A stretch of 50,902 nt of DNA. Source: Bacillota bacterium. GTDB lineage: Bacteria; Bacillota; Clostridia; Lachnospirales; Lachnospiraceae. The DNA is taken from positions 1 through 50,902 of the forward strand of contig JAEYJO010000018.1 of assembly GCA_023408815.1 (NCBI GenBank). Direction: 5' to 3'. Shown piece by piece: positions 41,727 through 50,776 of the stretch. Position numbers and translations under genes: made by a program. Position 1 is the stretch's first letter; each line of letters begins with the position of its first letter. Below the pieces are notes generated by a model. The model was not told where the DNA came from. It searched no databases and saw only the letters and a program-made list of their open reading frames with translations.

Positions 41727-42405
41727 TCTCTTTCCCTCCCAAATCAGTCAACACACCATCCGAAACGCGCAGCACACGGTCTACTGAAGCGGTCAGATTA
41801 TTGTTATGTGTTATCATTAGAATCGTTTGTTGGTAGTGGCGTGATGCCTTAACCAGTAAATCTATCACATCCTGACTGTTTTTGCTGTCCAGATTTCCGG
41901 TGGGTTCATCAGCAAGGATCAGTTTAGGTCTTGTAATCAGCGCCCGTCCAATTGCAACACGCTGCTGCTGACCTCCGGATAATTGGCTTGGCAGGTGATG
42001 GCGGCGTTCTTTCAGCCCTAAGACTTCTAAAATCTCATTCACTGCCGATTGCTCCGGTTTACGGTAATCCAAAAGAATCGGAAACATGATGTTTTGCTCC
42101 ACAGTCAATTCCGCAACCAGCTGAAATGACTGAAACACAAAGCCAATATTGCGCCGCCTGAAAATAGTGCGCTGTTCCTCTCTCATGGAAAATAAATCGT
42201 TTCCGTCCATATAGATATTTCCGGCAGTAGGCGTATCCAAGGCTCCGATGCAATTTAGAAGCGTGCTTTTACCGGAACCTGATTCGCCCACTACCGCCGC
42301 GAATTCTCCCTGTTTCAATGTAAAAGAAACATCTTTTAGGGCATTCACCTGATTTTCACCTTTTCCGTAGGTTTTTGTTAAATGCTGTACTTTTAAAATT
42401 TCCAT
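41710..42405 (-). CDS. ABC transporter ATP-binding protein (LolD/MacB type)
   Basis: A 231-residue cytoplasmic ATPase. Walker A is VVGESGSGKSTLLN, signature LSGGQQQRVAIGRAL, Walker B LILADEPTGNLDSKNS, and MITHNNNL is the switch histidine. The GNLD form of the D loop is typical of partners of FtsX-like permeases. It is followed by the permease with a 17-bp overlap and preceded by the two-component system. The ribosome site is GGGAGGT. Confidence 0.95.
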   Translation of the reverse strand: MEILKVQHLTKTYGKGENQVNALKDVSFTLKQGEFAAVVGESGSGKSTLLNCIGALDTPTAGNIYMDGNDLFSMREEQRTIFRRRNIGFVFQSFQLVAELTVEQNIMFPILLDYRKPEQSAVNEILEVLGLKERRHHLPSQLSGGQQQRVAIGRALITRPKLILADEPTGNLDSKNSQDVIDLLVKASRHYQQTILMITHNNNLTASVDRVLRVSDGVLTDLGGKENEKLS

Positions 42406-42469
42406 CTCTCAAGTACCTCCCTTCCTGAAAAGAATAACAGGTACACCTTACAATTGGGTGAATAACAGC

Positions 42470-43699
42470 TTACAGTTCCGTAAGGAAGGAAAGCGTAAAA
42501 ACGGTCCCTTCATGTATAGTACTTTGAACAGAGATGATGCCTCCTTGTCCCTCAACAATAGCTTTTGCCAGTGACAAGCCGAGGCCTACTCCCTGTGTAT
42601 CCAGAGATTTTTTGCTGCGGTAAAAACGTTTGAATATATGGTGTAAATCCTCAGGCGCAATCCCTGTTCCATTATCGGATATAATAACGCGAAGCATAGC
42701 AGGGGTCCTGTTCCACGAGATATTTATTTTTCCGCCCAAATCCATATGATCCAAGGCATTTTTTACGATATTTCCAACCGCTTCTCTCGTCCATTGCTTA
42801 TCACATATAATCGTTTCTTCCGGTGATCCATCTATCGTAATTTCTTTTCCCTCACCCACTGCCCGCGTTGTTAATTCGCTGATTGCTTGATGAATCAATT
42901 CTGAAATACGGCAGCTTTCCTTTTCAAAGACAATACTGCCAGCGTCTAGTCGGGTAATTTTCAGCATGGCTTGAATAAGCTGTTCCATACGCTTTAATGC
43001 CAAGCCTGTCTTTTCAGAATACACTGTTACCGTTTCAATATTATCCGGTTCGCCGGAAATGATTTCATGATACATTGTAAGAGCAGCAAGCGGTGTTTTC
43101 AGCTGATGTGATATATCTGAAATGGTATTTTTCAAAAAAACTTTTGCGTTCTGCCCATCTTCGTTTTTTGCCTGGAGTATTGCGGCAAGTTGATCTACCG
43201 AGGCAAGGAGACGGTAAATCGTCCCCTCATTCATCTGAGGCATGCGCAAAGAAAAATCCCCTTCTGTAAAATGAGAAATCACCCTTGCTGCTTGCAGATA
43301 AATCTGCTCTCTTTTCCATAAAAAAATAAATGTTCCACCACAAAGCAATATAGATAAAAGCGCTCCTACAGGCAGCGTGTAATACCTTGAAATCTGCTGA
43401 AACTCAGAAGCATAAGGAAGAAATATTACAGCGGTATGTTCTGTTACACCTATACTAGCAAGTAAAGCCGTACCCTCTTGGCTGTTTGCCGTACTCGTAA
43501 TGGCTTCAGCAATCACATCTTTTGAAACACCCTGTTCCAAAAGGGAGGTCGCAACAGCATTGTCATACGATAGAAATAAATTTCGTATGGCCTTTTCCTG
43601 TACTGTATTCAATCCCATGCCGGAAAGAAAAATCAACAAAATGAAAGAAAAAAGAAAAGCACTAAAATAGCTTATCTGTTTATCACGAAAAAGGTTCAT
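42470..43699 (-). CDS. Sensor histidine kinase
   Basis: A 409-residue membrane kinase with helices near 13-33 and 115-140 and a small extracytoplasmic segment between. HAMP follows, then the H box DISHQLKTPLAALTMYHEI, the N box REAVGNIVKNALDHM, and ATP-binding ISDNGTGIAPEDL and GVGLGLSLAKAIVEGQGG. The start at 43699 has GAGGTAA upstream and overlaps the response-regulator stop by 4 bp (ATGA). It probably senses an antimicrobial or envelope signal and drives the ABC exporter behind it. Confidence 0.93.
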   Translation of the reverse strand: MNLFRDKQISYFSAFLFSFILLIFLSGMGLNTVQEKAIRNLFLSYDNAVATSLLEQGVSKDVIAEAITSTANSQEGTALLASIGVTEHTAVIFLPYASEFQQISRYYTLPVGALLSILLCGGTFIFLWKREQIYLQAARVISHFTEGDFSLRMPQMNEGTIYRLLASVDQLAAILQAKNEDGQNAKVFLKNTISDISHQLKTPLAALTMYHEIISGEPDNIETVTVYSEKTGLALKRMEQLIQAMLKITRLDAGSIVFEKESCRISELIHQAISELTTRAVGEGKEITIDGSPEETIICDKQWTREAVGNIVKNALDHMDLGGKINISWNRTPAMLRVIISDNGTGIAPEDLHHIFKRFYRSKKSLDTQGVGLGLSLAKAIVEGQGGIISVQSTIHEGTVFTLSFLTEL

Positions 43700-44400
43700 A
43701 ACGTTACCTCGTTCCATTGATAGCCGAATCCACGAACCGTTATCAAATGCTCCGGGTGAGATGGCTTCACTTCAATTTTTTCACGAAGCCTCCGTACATA
43801 AACAGAAAGTGTATTGTCATCCACGAAGTCGCCTGTGCTGTCCCATAGCTCATTTAAAATACTGCTGCGAGTCGTTACTCTATTAGCATTCCTTACTAAT
43901 AAGCAAATAAGACGATATTCCGCACTTGTTAAGTCCAGGGGCCTTCCTCCCAACAGTACACGGCTTCCCAAAAGGTCAATCGTAATATCGCCACACTCGA
44001 TGGCGGCATTATTGTTTTGATTGGATATACCGGTCCGGCGCAGTAAAGCACGAATCCTGGAACACAGCTCGCCTAGCTTAAAAGGCTTTGTTACATAATC
44101 ATCTCCGCCGCTGTCCAGCCCCCGAATGACATTCACTTCTTCATCAGAAGCGGTCAAAAATATAATAGGTATGTTCTTTCCCTGGCCCCTGACTTTTTCA
44201 CAAACTTCAAAGCCTGTCCCATCCGGTAATGTTACATCAAAAATCAATAAGTCATATGCATCCATCTCGGGCAGGCGGCTTATAGCTTCTTCTACCGTAC
44301 GGATAACTTCAACATCAAATCCATTGCGCTTTAAGGAATATTTCAATCCATCCACTAAACTGATATCATCTTCTAAGAGTAAAATTTTATTGCTCAACAT
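43696..44400 (-). CDS. OmpR-family response regulator
   Basis: A 234-residue regulator. The receiver has Asp11-Asp12, phospho-acceptor Asp55 in LLIFDVTLPDGTG and Lys105 in YVTKPFKL; the winged-helix domain from about 130 has LTSAEYRLICLLVRNANRVT and DNTLSVYVRRLREKIE. It pairs with the kinase that follows and should activate the exporter genes in the same operon. GGAGG precedes the ATG by four bases. Confidence 0.95.
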   Translation of the reverse strand: MLSNKILLLEDDISLVDGLKYSLKRNGFDVEVIRTVEEAISRLPEMDAYDLLIFDVTLPDGTGFEVCEKVRGQGKNIPIIFLTASDEEVNVIRGLDSGGDDYVTKPFKLGELCSRIRALLRRTGISNQNNNAAIECGDITIDLLGSRVLLGGRPLDLTSAEYRLICLLVRNANRVTTRSSILNELWDSTGDFVDDNTLSVYVRRLREKIEVKPSHPEHLITVRGFGYQWNEVTL

Positions 44401-44462
44401 TCATCCTCCTTATTCGCTTATCAACAGTATTTTCCGCATCTTAGAACAGAATATATGTGTTT

Positions 44463-44491
44463 AGTGTATTCGTTTAACCGAATTAAATCAA
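44463..44491 (-). promoter_or_regulatory. Promoter of the two-component/ABC operon
   Basis: On the minus strand TTGATT (44491-44486), 17-bp spacer, TACACT (44468-44463). About 60 bp upstream of the response-regulator start. Confidence 0.5.
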
Positions 44492-44500
44492 GAGAATATA

Positions 44501-44547
44501 GGATTTAAAGTATATGCAGCAGTGTAGGATCAAAGTACATGCAGCAG
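44501..44547. repeat. Imperfect direct repeat upstream of the two-component promoter
   Basis: GGATTTAAAGTATATGCAGC (44501-44520) recurs as GGATCAAAGTACATGCAGCA (44527-44546), 26 bp apart, just upstream of the promoter at 44463-44491. Two to three helical turns apart, they could be binding sites for the response regulator. Confidence 0.5.
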
Positions 44548-44584
44548 CAGATTGATGTTTTTACAAATTCATCAACAAATCAGC

Positions 44585-45829
44585 TTAAGACGCTGCTTCC
44601 CGGACCGCCTCGTATACCGGCCGATTCTCTTTTGCAGGCAGTATAATAAAAAGGAACACGCTGAGTAAGGTCAGGATTCCTATAAACAAGGCCGCATATC
44701 GGTAAGGCATGAGCTGTCCCAATATGCCTGCCAGCAATTGAAATGCAATTCCGCCGATGGAAAATATGACACTGAACAGCGCATTTACCCTCGCGCGCAT
44801 CCCCTCAGGCAAATAGGACTGCACGGCCGTCTCGCGTATCGTTGCGCTGCCGGTGCCCAGCCCGCCGCATAGAAAGCGGTTCAAAAGCATGAGCGGGTAA
44901 GGCATAAACAGTAACACTGAGTCCATGGCATCATAGAACAAGTAAACACCCTTGGTAAAAGCATATCTTTTTTCCTGCGGTATTTCTTTCTTATATTGAA
45001 ACAAGCCGCTCAGCACGCGGCCAATCATTTCTGCGCTCTTTAAAAACCCGAGCATAGTTACGGTAAGCCATGGCTGCGTCTGGTAATAGGCCTGTGTAAT
45101 TATATTTACTCCCCCGGAAGCTCCGTTGGCTATACTCATATAGGTATAGATATTTCTTATGCCCTTTTCCTTTCGCATATAGCGAAAGCCTTCTTTCATA
45201 TCCTCCAGGTATTGTCTGAAGGTGTAGACCTCCTGTCCGTTTTTCCTCGTGGATTTTATTCTGCTTTCCACCAAAACGGATATGAAAGTGACTGCCGCCA
45301 CTGCCAGAAATAGATTTCCCATGGAGACCTTGCCATAGATGAAAGTAACTACGGGCGACATTACGACAATTACCGTGGGGTAGATAGTTCCGCTTACCGC
45401 GTACCCCTTTTGCTCCAATCCGGCAGGAATCAAATCCGGATACCATGCGCTGTACGCCAGGCGGTAGAACACCGAAATAGTTCCGACTGCCAAAACAAAA
45501 ACAAGATACAGTCCATAAGAAAACTCATGTCCGCTTATCCAAATGCCCATTACCATGTAGAGAATCACCAACAGCCCGTCCAGCCCTACGATCCATTTCT
45601 TTTTATCTCCCTTATCGATAAGCGGCGCTACGAATATCGGCAGAACAATATCGGGCAGCATACCGCAAACCATTACTATCGCGGAGAGGAACGTTGACTG
45701 CGTTTCTTCAAAAACCAGCAGACTGACCGGCAGATTCATCGCCTCTCCGCCGATGGAAGATAAAACAACCGCCACAGTAATATAGGTAAAGTCTTTCGTC
45801 CAAATGCTCTTTTTCTTTGAATGTTCCAT
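44585..45829 (-). CDS. MFS transporter
   Basis: A 414-residue membrane protein with about twelve hydrophobic segments, of the major facilitator superfamily. Loop 2-3 has APLIDKGDKKKWIVGLD, a version of the family motif. The central loop is basic (RIKSTRKNGQEVYTFRQYLED). EPLIENTLY no substrate can be set; relatives are drug or macrolide exporters. The ATG at 45829 has AAGGAGGT seven bases upstream; starts at 45850 or 45844 are less suitable. It lies 92 bp behind the XRE-TPR regulator and has its own likely promoter. Confidence 0.88.
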   Translation of the reverse strand: MEHSKKKSIWTKDFTYITVAVVLSSIGGEAMNLPVSLLVFEETQSTFLSAIVMVCGMLPDIVLPIFVAPLIDKGDKKKWIVGLDGLLVILYMVMGIWISGHEFSYGLYLVFVLAVGTISVFYRLAYSAWYPDLIPAGLEQKGYAVSGTIYPTVIVVMSPVVTFIYGKVSMGNLFLAVAAVTFISVLVESRIKSTRKNGQEVYTFRQYLEDMKEGFRYMRKEKGIRNIYTYMSIANGASGGVNIITQAYYQTQPWLTVTMLGFLKSAEMIGRVLSGLFQYKKEIPQEKRYAFTKGVYLFYDAMDSVLLFMPYPLMLLNRFLCGGLGTGSATIRETAVQSYLPEGMRARVNALFSVIFSIGGIAFQLLAGILGQLMPYRYAALFIGILTLLSVFLFIILPAKENRPVYEAVREAAS

Positions 45830-45859
45830 AGGAACCTCCTTCATGTACAAGATAGAGAC

Positions 45860-45889
45860 ATTTTAACAGTAAGCTTTACCCATTGTAAA
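45860..45889 (-). promoter_or_regulatory. Promoter of the MFS gene
   Basis: On the minus strand TTTACA (45889-45884), 18-bp spacer, TAAAAT (45865-45860), followed by the AAGGAGGT site of the transporter. Confidence 0.45.
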
Positions 45890-45921
45890 ATCATTATTTT
45901 TGAGAAATTATGCCCGATAAC

Positions 45922-47148
45922 TCATTGCTTAGAACGTTCATTTGTGATTTTCGAAGAAATTTCTTGTTCAAACTCCAATGCCTGTTTATATTTTCGCTGT
46001 TTCTTATAGGCTTCCACCACCATGTCTTTATAAAAATATAGGAACCCGAAGTGTCGCTCCCTTTTTAACACTGTGATAAGCCGCTCCAGCAATTCCAAAT
46101 ATTTCGGGTCGCCAAGAAAGGCTTTTTCCGGAAAACCCTTTTGACATTCCATGAGAGCTTCTTCGTAGATCAAGTGTTCCAGCCCTGAATCCGTCTGACT
46201 GCTTAAAAGCATTTCCTCCATCTGTTTCAGATAGTCTCTGCCCTCCTTAAGCCTATTACTTCGGATATATGTGATTGCCAGCTTGTGAAGAGTAAGAAAT
46301 TCAGGAGTTTTTCTCATCTCTTGTGATTTCTGCAAATATTCTAATGCCAATCCATAGTTATTCAGGTTGATATAGGTTGAACCGATATTATAATACACTC
46401 CCCACAGCTCCTCTTTCCAACCCGTATTCTGCAAAAGCCGAATCGCACGGCTATAATTTGTCATCATCATTTCTTCCATACCCAAGCAAGCATAAGCGGA
46501 GCCGTTGAACAAATAATATTCTGCCAAACTAAATGTATTCCCTTCCTCCAGAGCCATAGCCACAATCCTGCTTTCCATCCGGTGAATCGACGAATAGTCC
46601 CCGTGGAGAAAATATGCCATACAAAGCCGAAGCATGGCAAAGGAATTATTCACTGCCCCGAAGGCTTCCTCGATGTCCAATACCCTTTGGCCCGAATCCG
46701 TATATTCGTCGAAACGCAGAAAGGTATCATAGGCTCTCTGTTTCGCGCTCATATTCTCTCGCAGCGGCTTTAGCTGCGGGCTAACCTGCTCACCCTCCAG
46801 TCCTTTGATGAGCAGCCAATCGATTGCTAAAGCGCTGTAGGATAGCTGCAAATCATGCTTTAATAATAAGGTGTATTGACTTTTCGTGTCCAGCCGGTAG
46901 TGAAGAGCATAGAAATACTTTTCGATTTCTTCTCCGTATACCGTAAATTCAGGCCGGTTTCCTTCATAGGAAATACCCAGCCTTCGGAATAGTTTTTCAA
47001 CAATCTCTTCATCCGGAGTCACGCTCCCGTGTTCTATTTTACTCAAATAAGAAGGTACACAGATGCCGTAGCATACCTCTTTTTGACCTTTGTTCTGTTT
47101 TATACGCTCCAGTTTCAGGAGAGTACCGATAGGATTGGGTGCGTGCAT
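45922..47148 (-). CDS. XRE-family regulator with TPR-like repeats
   Basis: The 408-residue protein has an N-terminal Cro/C1 HTH (residues 6-60: GTLLKLERIKQNKGQKEVCY, then VPSYLSKIEHGSVTPDE) and a long helical region with TPR-like units, such as WGVYYNIGSTYINLNNYGLALEY from about 260 (split beyond 20 residues). This is the layout of Rgg/PlcR-like regulators that bind small peptides, but no peptide gene is seen nearby. It follows the SDR gene by 30 bp and precedes the MFS gene. The ribosome site is GGAGGT. Confidence 0.88.
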   Translation of the reverse strand: MHAPNPIGTLLKLERIKQNKGQKEVCYGICVPSYLSKIEHGSVTPDEEIVEKLFRRLGISYEGNRPEFTVYGEEIEKYFYALHYRLDTKSQYTLLLKHDLQLSYSALAIDWLLIKGLEGEQVSPQLKPLRENMSAKQRAYDTFLRFDEYTDSGQRVLDIEEAFGAVNNSFAMLRLCMAYFLHGDYSSIHRMESRIVAMALEEGNTFSLAEYYLFNGSAYACLGMEEMMMTNYSRAIRLLQNTGWKEELWGVYYNIGSTYINLNNYGLALEYLQKSQEMRKTPEFLTLHKLAITYIRSNRLKEGRDYLKQMEEMLLSSQTDSGLEHLIYEEALMECQKGFPEKAFLGDPKYLELLERLITVLKRERHFGFLYFYKDMVVEAYKKQRKYKQALEFEQEISSKITNERSKQ

Positions 47149-47178
47149 GGGAGAACCTCCATAGTATATTCGATAATA

Positions 47179-47955
47179 TTATACCAGAGAACTGCCGCCG
47201 TCCACAATAATAAACTGTCCCTGCACATAGCTGGAAGCGTCGCTGGAAAGATAAAGAATCGTGCCGTTTAATTCTCCTCGATTGCCCGGACGCCCCGTAG
47301 GATTAGAATAATTATATCCCTTCAAAAAGTCCTCGGACTTAAACAAGGTTCCGCTGGTCATCTCGCTTTCAAAAAGTGCCGGACCAATAGCATTTACCGT
47401 AATACCGTATTTGGCATAGGACGCCGCCATACCTCTGGTCAGGCCGACCACTGCCGCTTTAGATGAATTGTAGGAATGTCTGATAAATATATCGGACTTA
47501 TCCGCAACAACTGCATTGATGGACGCGATGTTGACAATTTTACCATATCCGATTTCCCTCATATGAGGAACAATATACTTGCTCACCAAAAAGATTCCTT
47601 TTACGTTCGTGTCAAAGGACTTATCCCACTCTTCCACCGTCATACTGTCTACGCCGCCCCGCACTGCTATCCCGGCATTATTCAGCAATATATCAACTTG
47701 CCCGAAGACTTCCAGTATTTTACTGATTGCCGCCTTTACGCTTTCCTCATCCGTCACATCACAGGCCTGCGCTATCGCTTTTCTCCCTGTTTTTTCAATT
47801 TCAACCCTTACCGCATCCAGCTTTTCCGCACGCCTTGCAAGCAACACCACATCCGCTCCCGCTTTTGCGTAGGCGAGCGCGGCATCTGCCCCAAGTCCGG
47901 AGCTGGCACCCGTCACTACCGCTACTTTTCCTGTTAAATCAAAATAATTATCCAT
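47179..47955 (-). CDS. SDR-family oxidoreductase
   Basis: A 258-residue NAD(P)-dependent dehydrogenase of the classical short-chain type. The cofactor loop is VVTGASSGLGADAA (about residues 14-27); NNAG is in ILLNNAGIAVRG; the catalytic Ser is in VNIASINAVV and Tyr/Lys in SYNSSKAAVVG. Closest in general look to gluconate 5-dehydrogenase or 3-oxoacyl reductase. The ATG at 47955 fits the family start (FDLTGKVAVVTG); a frame upstream to 48042 would add 29 unlikely residues. Substrate unknown. It is followed by the XRE-TPR gene. Confidence 0.92.
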   Translation of the reverse strand: MDNYFDLTGKVAVVTGASSGLGADAALAYAKAGADVVLLARRAEKLDAVRVEIEKTGRKAIAQACDVTDEESVKAAISKILEVFGQVDILLNNAGIAVRGGVDSMTVEEWDKSFDTNVKGIFLVSKYIVPHMREIGYGKIVNIASINAVVADKSDIFIRHSYNSSKAAVVGLTRGMAASYAKYGITVNAIGPALFESEMTSGTLFKSEDFLKGYNYSNPTGRPGNRGELNGTILYLSSDASSYVQGQFIIVDGGSSLV

Positions 47956-47987
47956 CCTTCCTTCATCCCTTCTTTTTATGTTATATA

Positions 47988-47995
47988 AAACGTTT
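47988..47995. promoter_or_regulatory. Possible operator AAACGTTT upstream of the SDR gene
   Basis: AAAACGTTTGCG holds an 8-bp perfect palindrome of the form often bound by LacI/CcpA-type regulators, 32 bp before the SDR start. The remainder of the 47956-48268 gap holds the MerR promoter and nothing else I recognise. Confidence 0.25.
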
Positions 47996-48158
47996 GCGAA
48001 ACTCATTACTTTCCTTAATTTTATAACATCCGTCTTCAACATTAAATAAGTTTATGTCGACACTTTGTTACAGTATATTCTACATTTGGGGAAATCTTAA
48101 ATTTATGCGTATGGAAACTGCTTTTGCAGGGGCTAGACACCCCCTTGAAAAAAAAGTA

Positions 48159-48189
48159 TTGACTCCCACGCAACGTGATAGTGTACTAT
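48159..48189 (+). promoter_or_regulatory. MerR-type promoter with 19-bp spacer
   Basis: TTGACT (48159-48164) and TACTAT (48184-48189) are separated by 19 bp, the overlong spacing typical of MerR-controlled promoters. The spacer contains the palindrome CACGCAACGTG, exactly where a MerR dimer binds. Confidence 0.7.
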
Positions 48190-48268
48190 ATTATCCAGGA
48201 GACGGGAACAGACAACCATGAAAATTTTTCTACATCAGTTTTTATAATTTTAAGAGGGGAGGGTAATC

Positions 48269-49135
48269 ATGAAGACTATAAGCCAAGTTGCTGAATTTTC
48301 AGGAATAAGCGTAAGGGCCCTGCAATATTATGATGAAATCGGGCTTTTAGAGCCAAGCGAATTGACGCCGGCAGGCTATCGCCTGTACGATGATGATGCT
48401 TTGCAAAAGCTGCAGCAAATTTTACTTTTTAGAGAGTTTGATTTTAAGTTAAAGGAGATCAAAGAGATTCTGCAAAATCCCGAATTCGATAAAATTGAGG
48501 CTTTTAAGAAGCAAAAGAAGCTGCTCAGCTTAAAACGAAACCGGATCGACAAGCTCATAGAGCTTCTAAGCAGATTGGAGAGGGGAGAGCAGTATATGAG
48601 TTTTAAAGAGTTTGACCTAAGCGAATATATTGAGGCATTGGAACAATTCAAAAGCGAAAAGAAAGATGATATAATCAAATATTGGGGAAGCATCGAGAAA
48701 TTTAATGAGTTTATTCAAAAAGTCAAGGACGATGAGTCCCATGTAGCCGAGCTTGCCATTAAGCAATTTGGCAGTGTTGAAAAATATACGGAAGCCATGA
48801 AATACAATTTGGAACATTTTTCAGAATTAATGGAACAGTCAAATGCTATCATCGAGAACAAGGATGAAATTATGAAGAAAAGCGATGAGCTATACCTTAA
48901 ATTGACTTCCGATATGACCAGAGATGTTTCTTCTAATGAGATTCAGGATATCGTTCATGAAATCATCGAATTTTCTAATAAAAATAATTTGGGAATAGAT
49001 ATGGGCGAAGGCTTCTGGGATATGGTAATAGAGGGCTATTCTCATGACACTATCAAGGCAGTTAATGATGAAAAGTATGGAACAGACGCCTCTGATTATA
49101 TTGCCGGAGCATTACAATACCACTTGCGAGGGTAA
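48269..49135 (+). CDS. MerR-family regulator with TipAS-like domain
   Basis: A 288-residue protein. The N-terminal MerR HTH (ISQVAEFSGISVRALQYYDE, then GLLEPSELTPAGYRLYDDD) is followed by a coiled-coil dimer helix and, from about residue 165, a helical TipAS-like ligand domain (NLGIDMGEGFWDMVIEGYS). TipAS domains bind thiopeptides and other hydrophobic compounds. Its own promoter has the MerR arrangement, so autoregulation is likely. It is 33 bp from the AraC-like gene. The ribosome site is GGGGAGGGT. Confidence 0.92.
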   Translation: MKTISQVAEFSGISVRALQYYDEIGLLEPSELTPAGYRLYDDDALQKLQQILLFREFDFKLKEIKEILQNPEFDKIEAFKKQKKLLSLKRNRIDKLIELLSRLERGEQYMSFKEFDLSEYIEALEQFKSEKKDDIIKYWGSIEKFNEFIQKVKDDESHVAELAIKQFGSVEKYTEAMKYNLEHFSELMEQSNAIIENKDEIMKKSDELYLKLTSDMTRDVSSNEIQDIVHEIIEFSNKNNLGIDMGEGFWDMVIEGYSHDTIKAVNDEKYGTDASDYIAGALQYHLRG

Positions 49136-49168
49136 CCGCCAGTCTATGCAACAAAAGGAGTTCATTCC

Positions 49169-49882
49169 GTGAGTAAGATATATTTTGAAAATGACTATAT
49201 CGTAGTCATCCCGACTTTTAAAAGTGTTTCTATTCACAAGCATAATTTTCTTCATATATTCTTACTATCGCAAAAAAAGGGAAGTAAGAATTGTTATCGC
49301 GCGTTAATCGTGGATAAAAACGTCAGGCACCAGATGCCCCCAATAGAGCAGTGCCCGCTATTTCTTTTGATCGATCCTACAAGTTTTCTGGCAGAAAAGC
49401 TGAAATCGGATTATCTTCCAGAGGATGAAATTGTACTGACAGAAAACATTATGTTAACCCATGCCTTTTCTGCTGATGACTCACAGCATGAGGTTGCTTC
49501 CTTTGTAGAAAGCTTGCTTCAAGAAATGAATCTGCCAAGGAGAGAACACGCCGAAGGGGTAGGTACAGATGCAAGTTATGAACGTGTCGCAAAGCTTATC
49601 GTGGATATTAAGAATTATCGCTATTTGGAAAGCCTCCTTGAAGAGATCGCACGGGAAAATTTCCTGTCAATCGGAAGGCTTTCTCATATATTCAAGGAAC
49701 AGACCGGCAGTTCTTTAAAAGGTTACCTAAACATTAAACAACTGGAAAAAGCCTATAAATTGGTTTTGGAAGGACACCCTATCGTCTATGCAGCATTAGA
49801 GGCCGGGTTCTCCAGTGCGGCGCATCTGGCGGCCATGTGCAAAAAACAGACCGGAATATCCATCACCGCTGTTTTGAAATAG
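49169..49882 (+). CDS. AraC-like HTH regulator
   Basis: The 237-residue protein starts with GTG at 49169, with AAAGGAG eight bases upstream. Its C-terminal 95 residues are an AraC-type HTH pair (LLEEIARENFLSIGRLSHIF and PIVYAALEAGFSSAAHLAAM, ending KKQTGISITAVLK). The N-terminal half has no cupin signature I recognise. Following the TipAS-like regulator in the same direction, it may be induced by the same compound. Targets unknown. Confidence 0.82.
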   Translation: MSKIYFENDYIVVIPTFKSVSIHKHNFLHIFLLSQKKGSKNCYRALIVDKNVRHQMPPIEQCPLFLLIDPTSFLAEKLKSDYLPEDEIVLTENIMLTHAFSADDSQHEVASFVESLLQEMNLPRREHAEGVGTDASYERVAKLIVDIKNYRYLESLLEEIARENFLSIGRLSHIFKEQTGSSLKGYLNIKQLEKAYKLVLEGHPIVYAALEAGFSSAAHLAAMCKKQTGISITAVLK

Positions 49883-49956
49883 CTGATTTTTGAAAGACTT
49901 CAGGCAAAGCATGGTGTATCATTTCTTCATAATAGATTAGAGAGGGTATGATAATA

Positions 49957-50667
49957 ATGGAAATGGATAGGTATTTATTGGAAACCAGGATGCTGGATTA
50001 CTCCAACCATCGGATACAAGCTTTGGTAAATGAGAAAAAATGGGGAGAGTTAGACGAATTCAACCGTATTAAAGCAGTATATAATTATGTAAGGGATGAG
50101 ATTCTATTCGGATATAATGTGGATGATAACATAGCTGCATCTATGGTTTTGTCCGATGGGTACGGGCAGTGTAATACCAAGGGAACTCTTTTTATGGCAT
50201 TGTTAAGAGCAGTTAAAATTCCTTGCAGAGTGCATGGCTTTACCATCGATAAGGAACTACAAAAGGGCGCCATGACAGGATTGATCTATAAGAATGCTCC
50301 CCGCAATGTGCTGCATAGCTGGGTGGAAGTATTCTATGACAATACTTGGTATGAGCTGGAAGGCTTTATATTGGATAAAGCTTATCTGGAAAAATTGCAG
50401 GAGATAAATAAGGATTGTGAAGGGGCTTTCTGCGGATATGGCGTTGCTGTTAAGGATTTCAAGAATCCTGTGATCGATTGGAACGGTAATAACACTTATA
50501 TTCAGAGCGAGGGAATTAATCAGGACTTTGGCATCTATGACAATCCGGATGAACTGTTCGGGGAGCATCGGCAGGAAATGTCGGGGGTGAAGACTTTTTT
50601 GTATCGTAATGTGGGAAGGCATTGGATGAATGGGAAGGTTAGGGGGATAAGGGGTGGTAATCTGTGA
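49957..50667 (+). CDS. Transglutaminase-like domain protein
   Basis: The 236-residue soluble protein has the transglutaminase/protease fold: SDGYGQCNTKGTLFMALLRA contains the catalytic Cys, NVLHSWVEVFYDNTWYELEG has the His and the Asp-equivalent region. These enzymes cut or crosslink peptides; many bacterial members act on small molecules or are of unknown function. No signal peptide. The ATG at 49957 is preferred over 49948, which is one base from the GAGAGGG site. It is 65 bp behind the AraC-like gene and may be in its operon. Confidence 0.85.
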   Translation: MEMDRYLLETRMLDYSNHRIQALVNEKKWGELDEFNRIKAVYNYVRDEILFGYNVDDNIAASMVLSDGYGQCNTKGTLFMALLRAVKIPCRVHGFTIDKELQKGAMTGLIYKNAPRNVLHSWVEVFYDNTWYELEGFILDKAYLEKLQEINKDCEGAFCGYGVAVKDFKNPVIDWNGNNTYIQSEGINQDFGIYDNPDELFGEHRQEMSGVKTFLYRNVGRHWMNGKVRGIRGGNL

Positions 50668-50776
50668 GGGAAGAGCAAAAGGTTATAGATGACAAATGAG
50701 ATGGAGCGTTTTAACAATGCTTAACGCAGGCCAAATTCCCGAGACATAAAGAGAGCCCACAAACCTGCATAAAGGC

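Noticed and set aside
39366..44400. Bce-type antimicrobial peptide module
   Set aside because: The gene order fits, but the permease has two FtsX modules without the single large BceB loop, and the kinase has a periplasmic segment and HAMP unlike BceS. Left as a general export system.
48130..48158. Hairpin AGGGG…CCCCT followed by an A run
   Set aside because: On the plus strand there is no T tract and no gene ends there; on the minus strand nothing is transcribed towards it that needs a terminator at this place.
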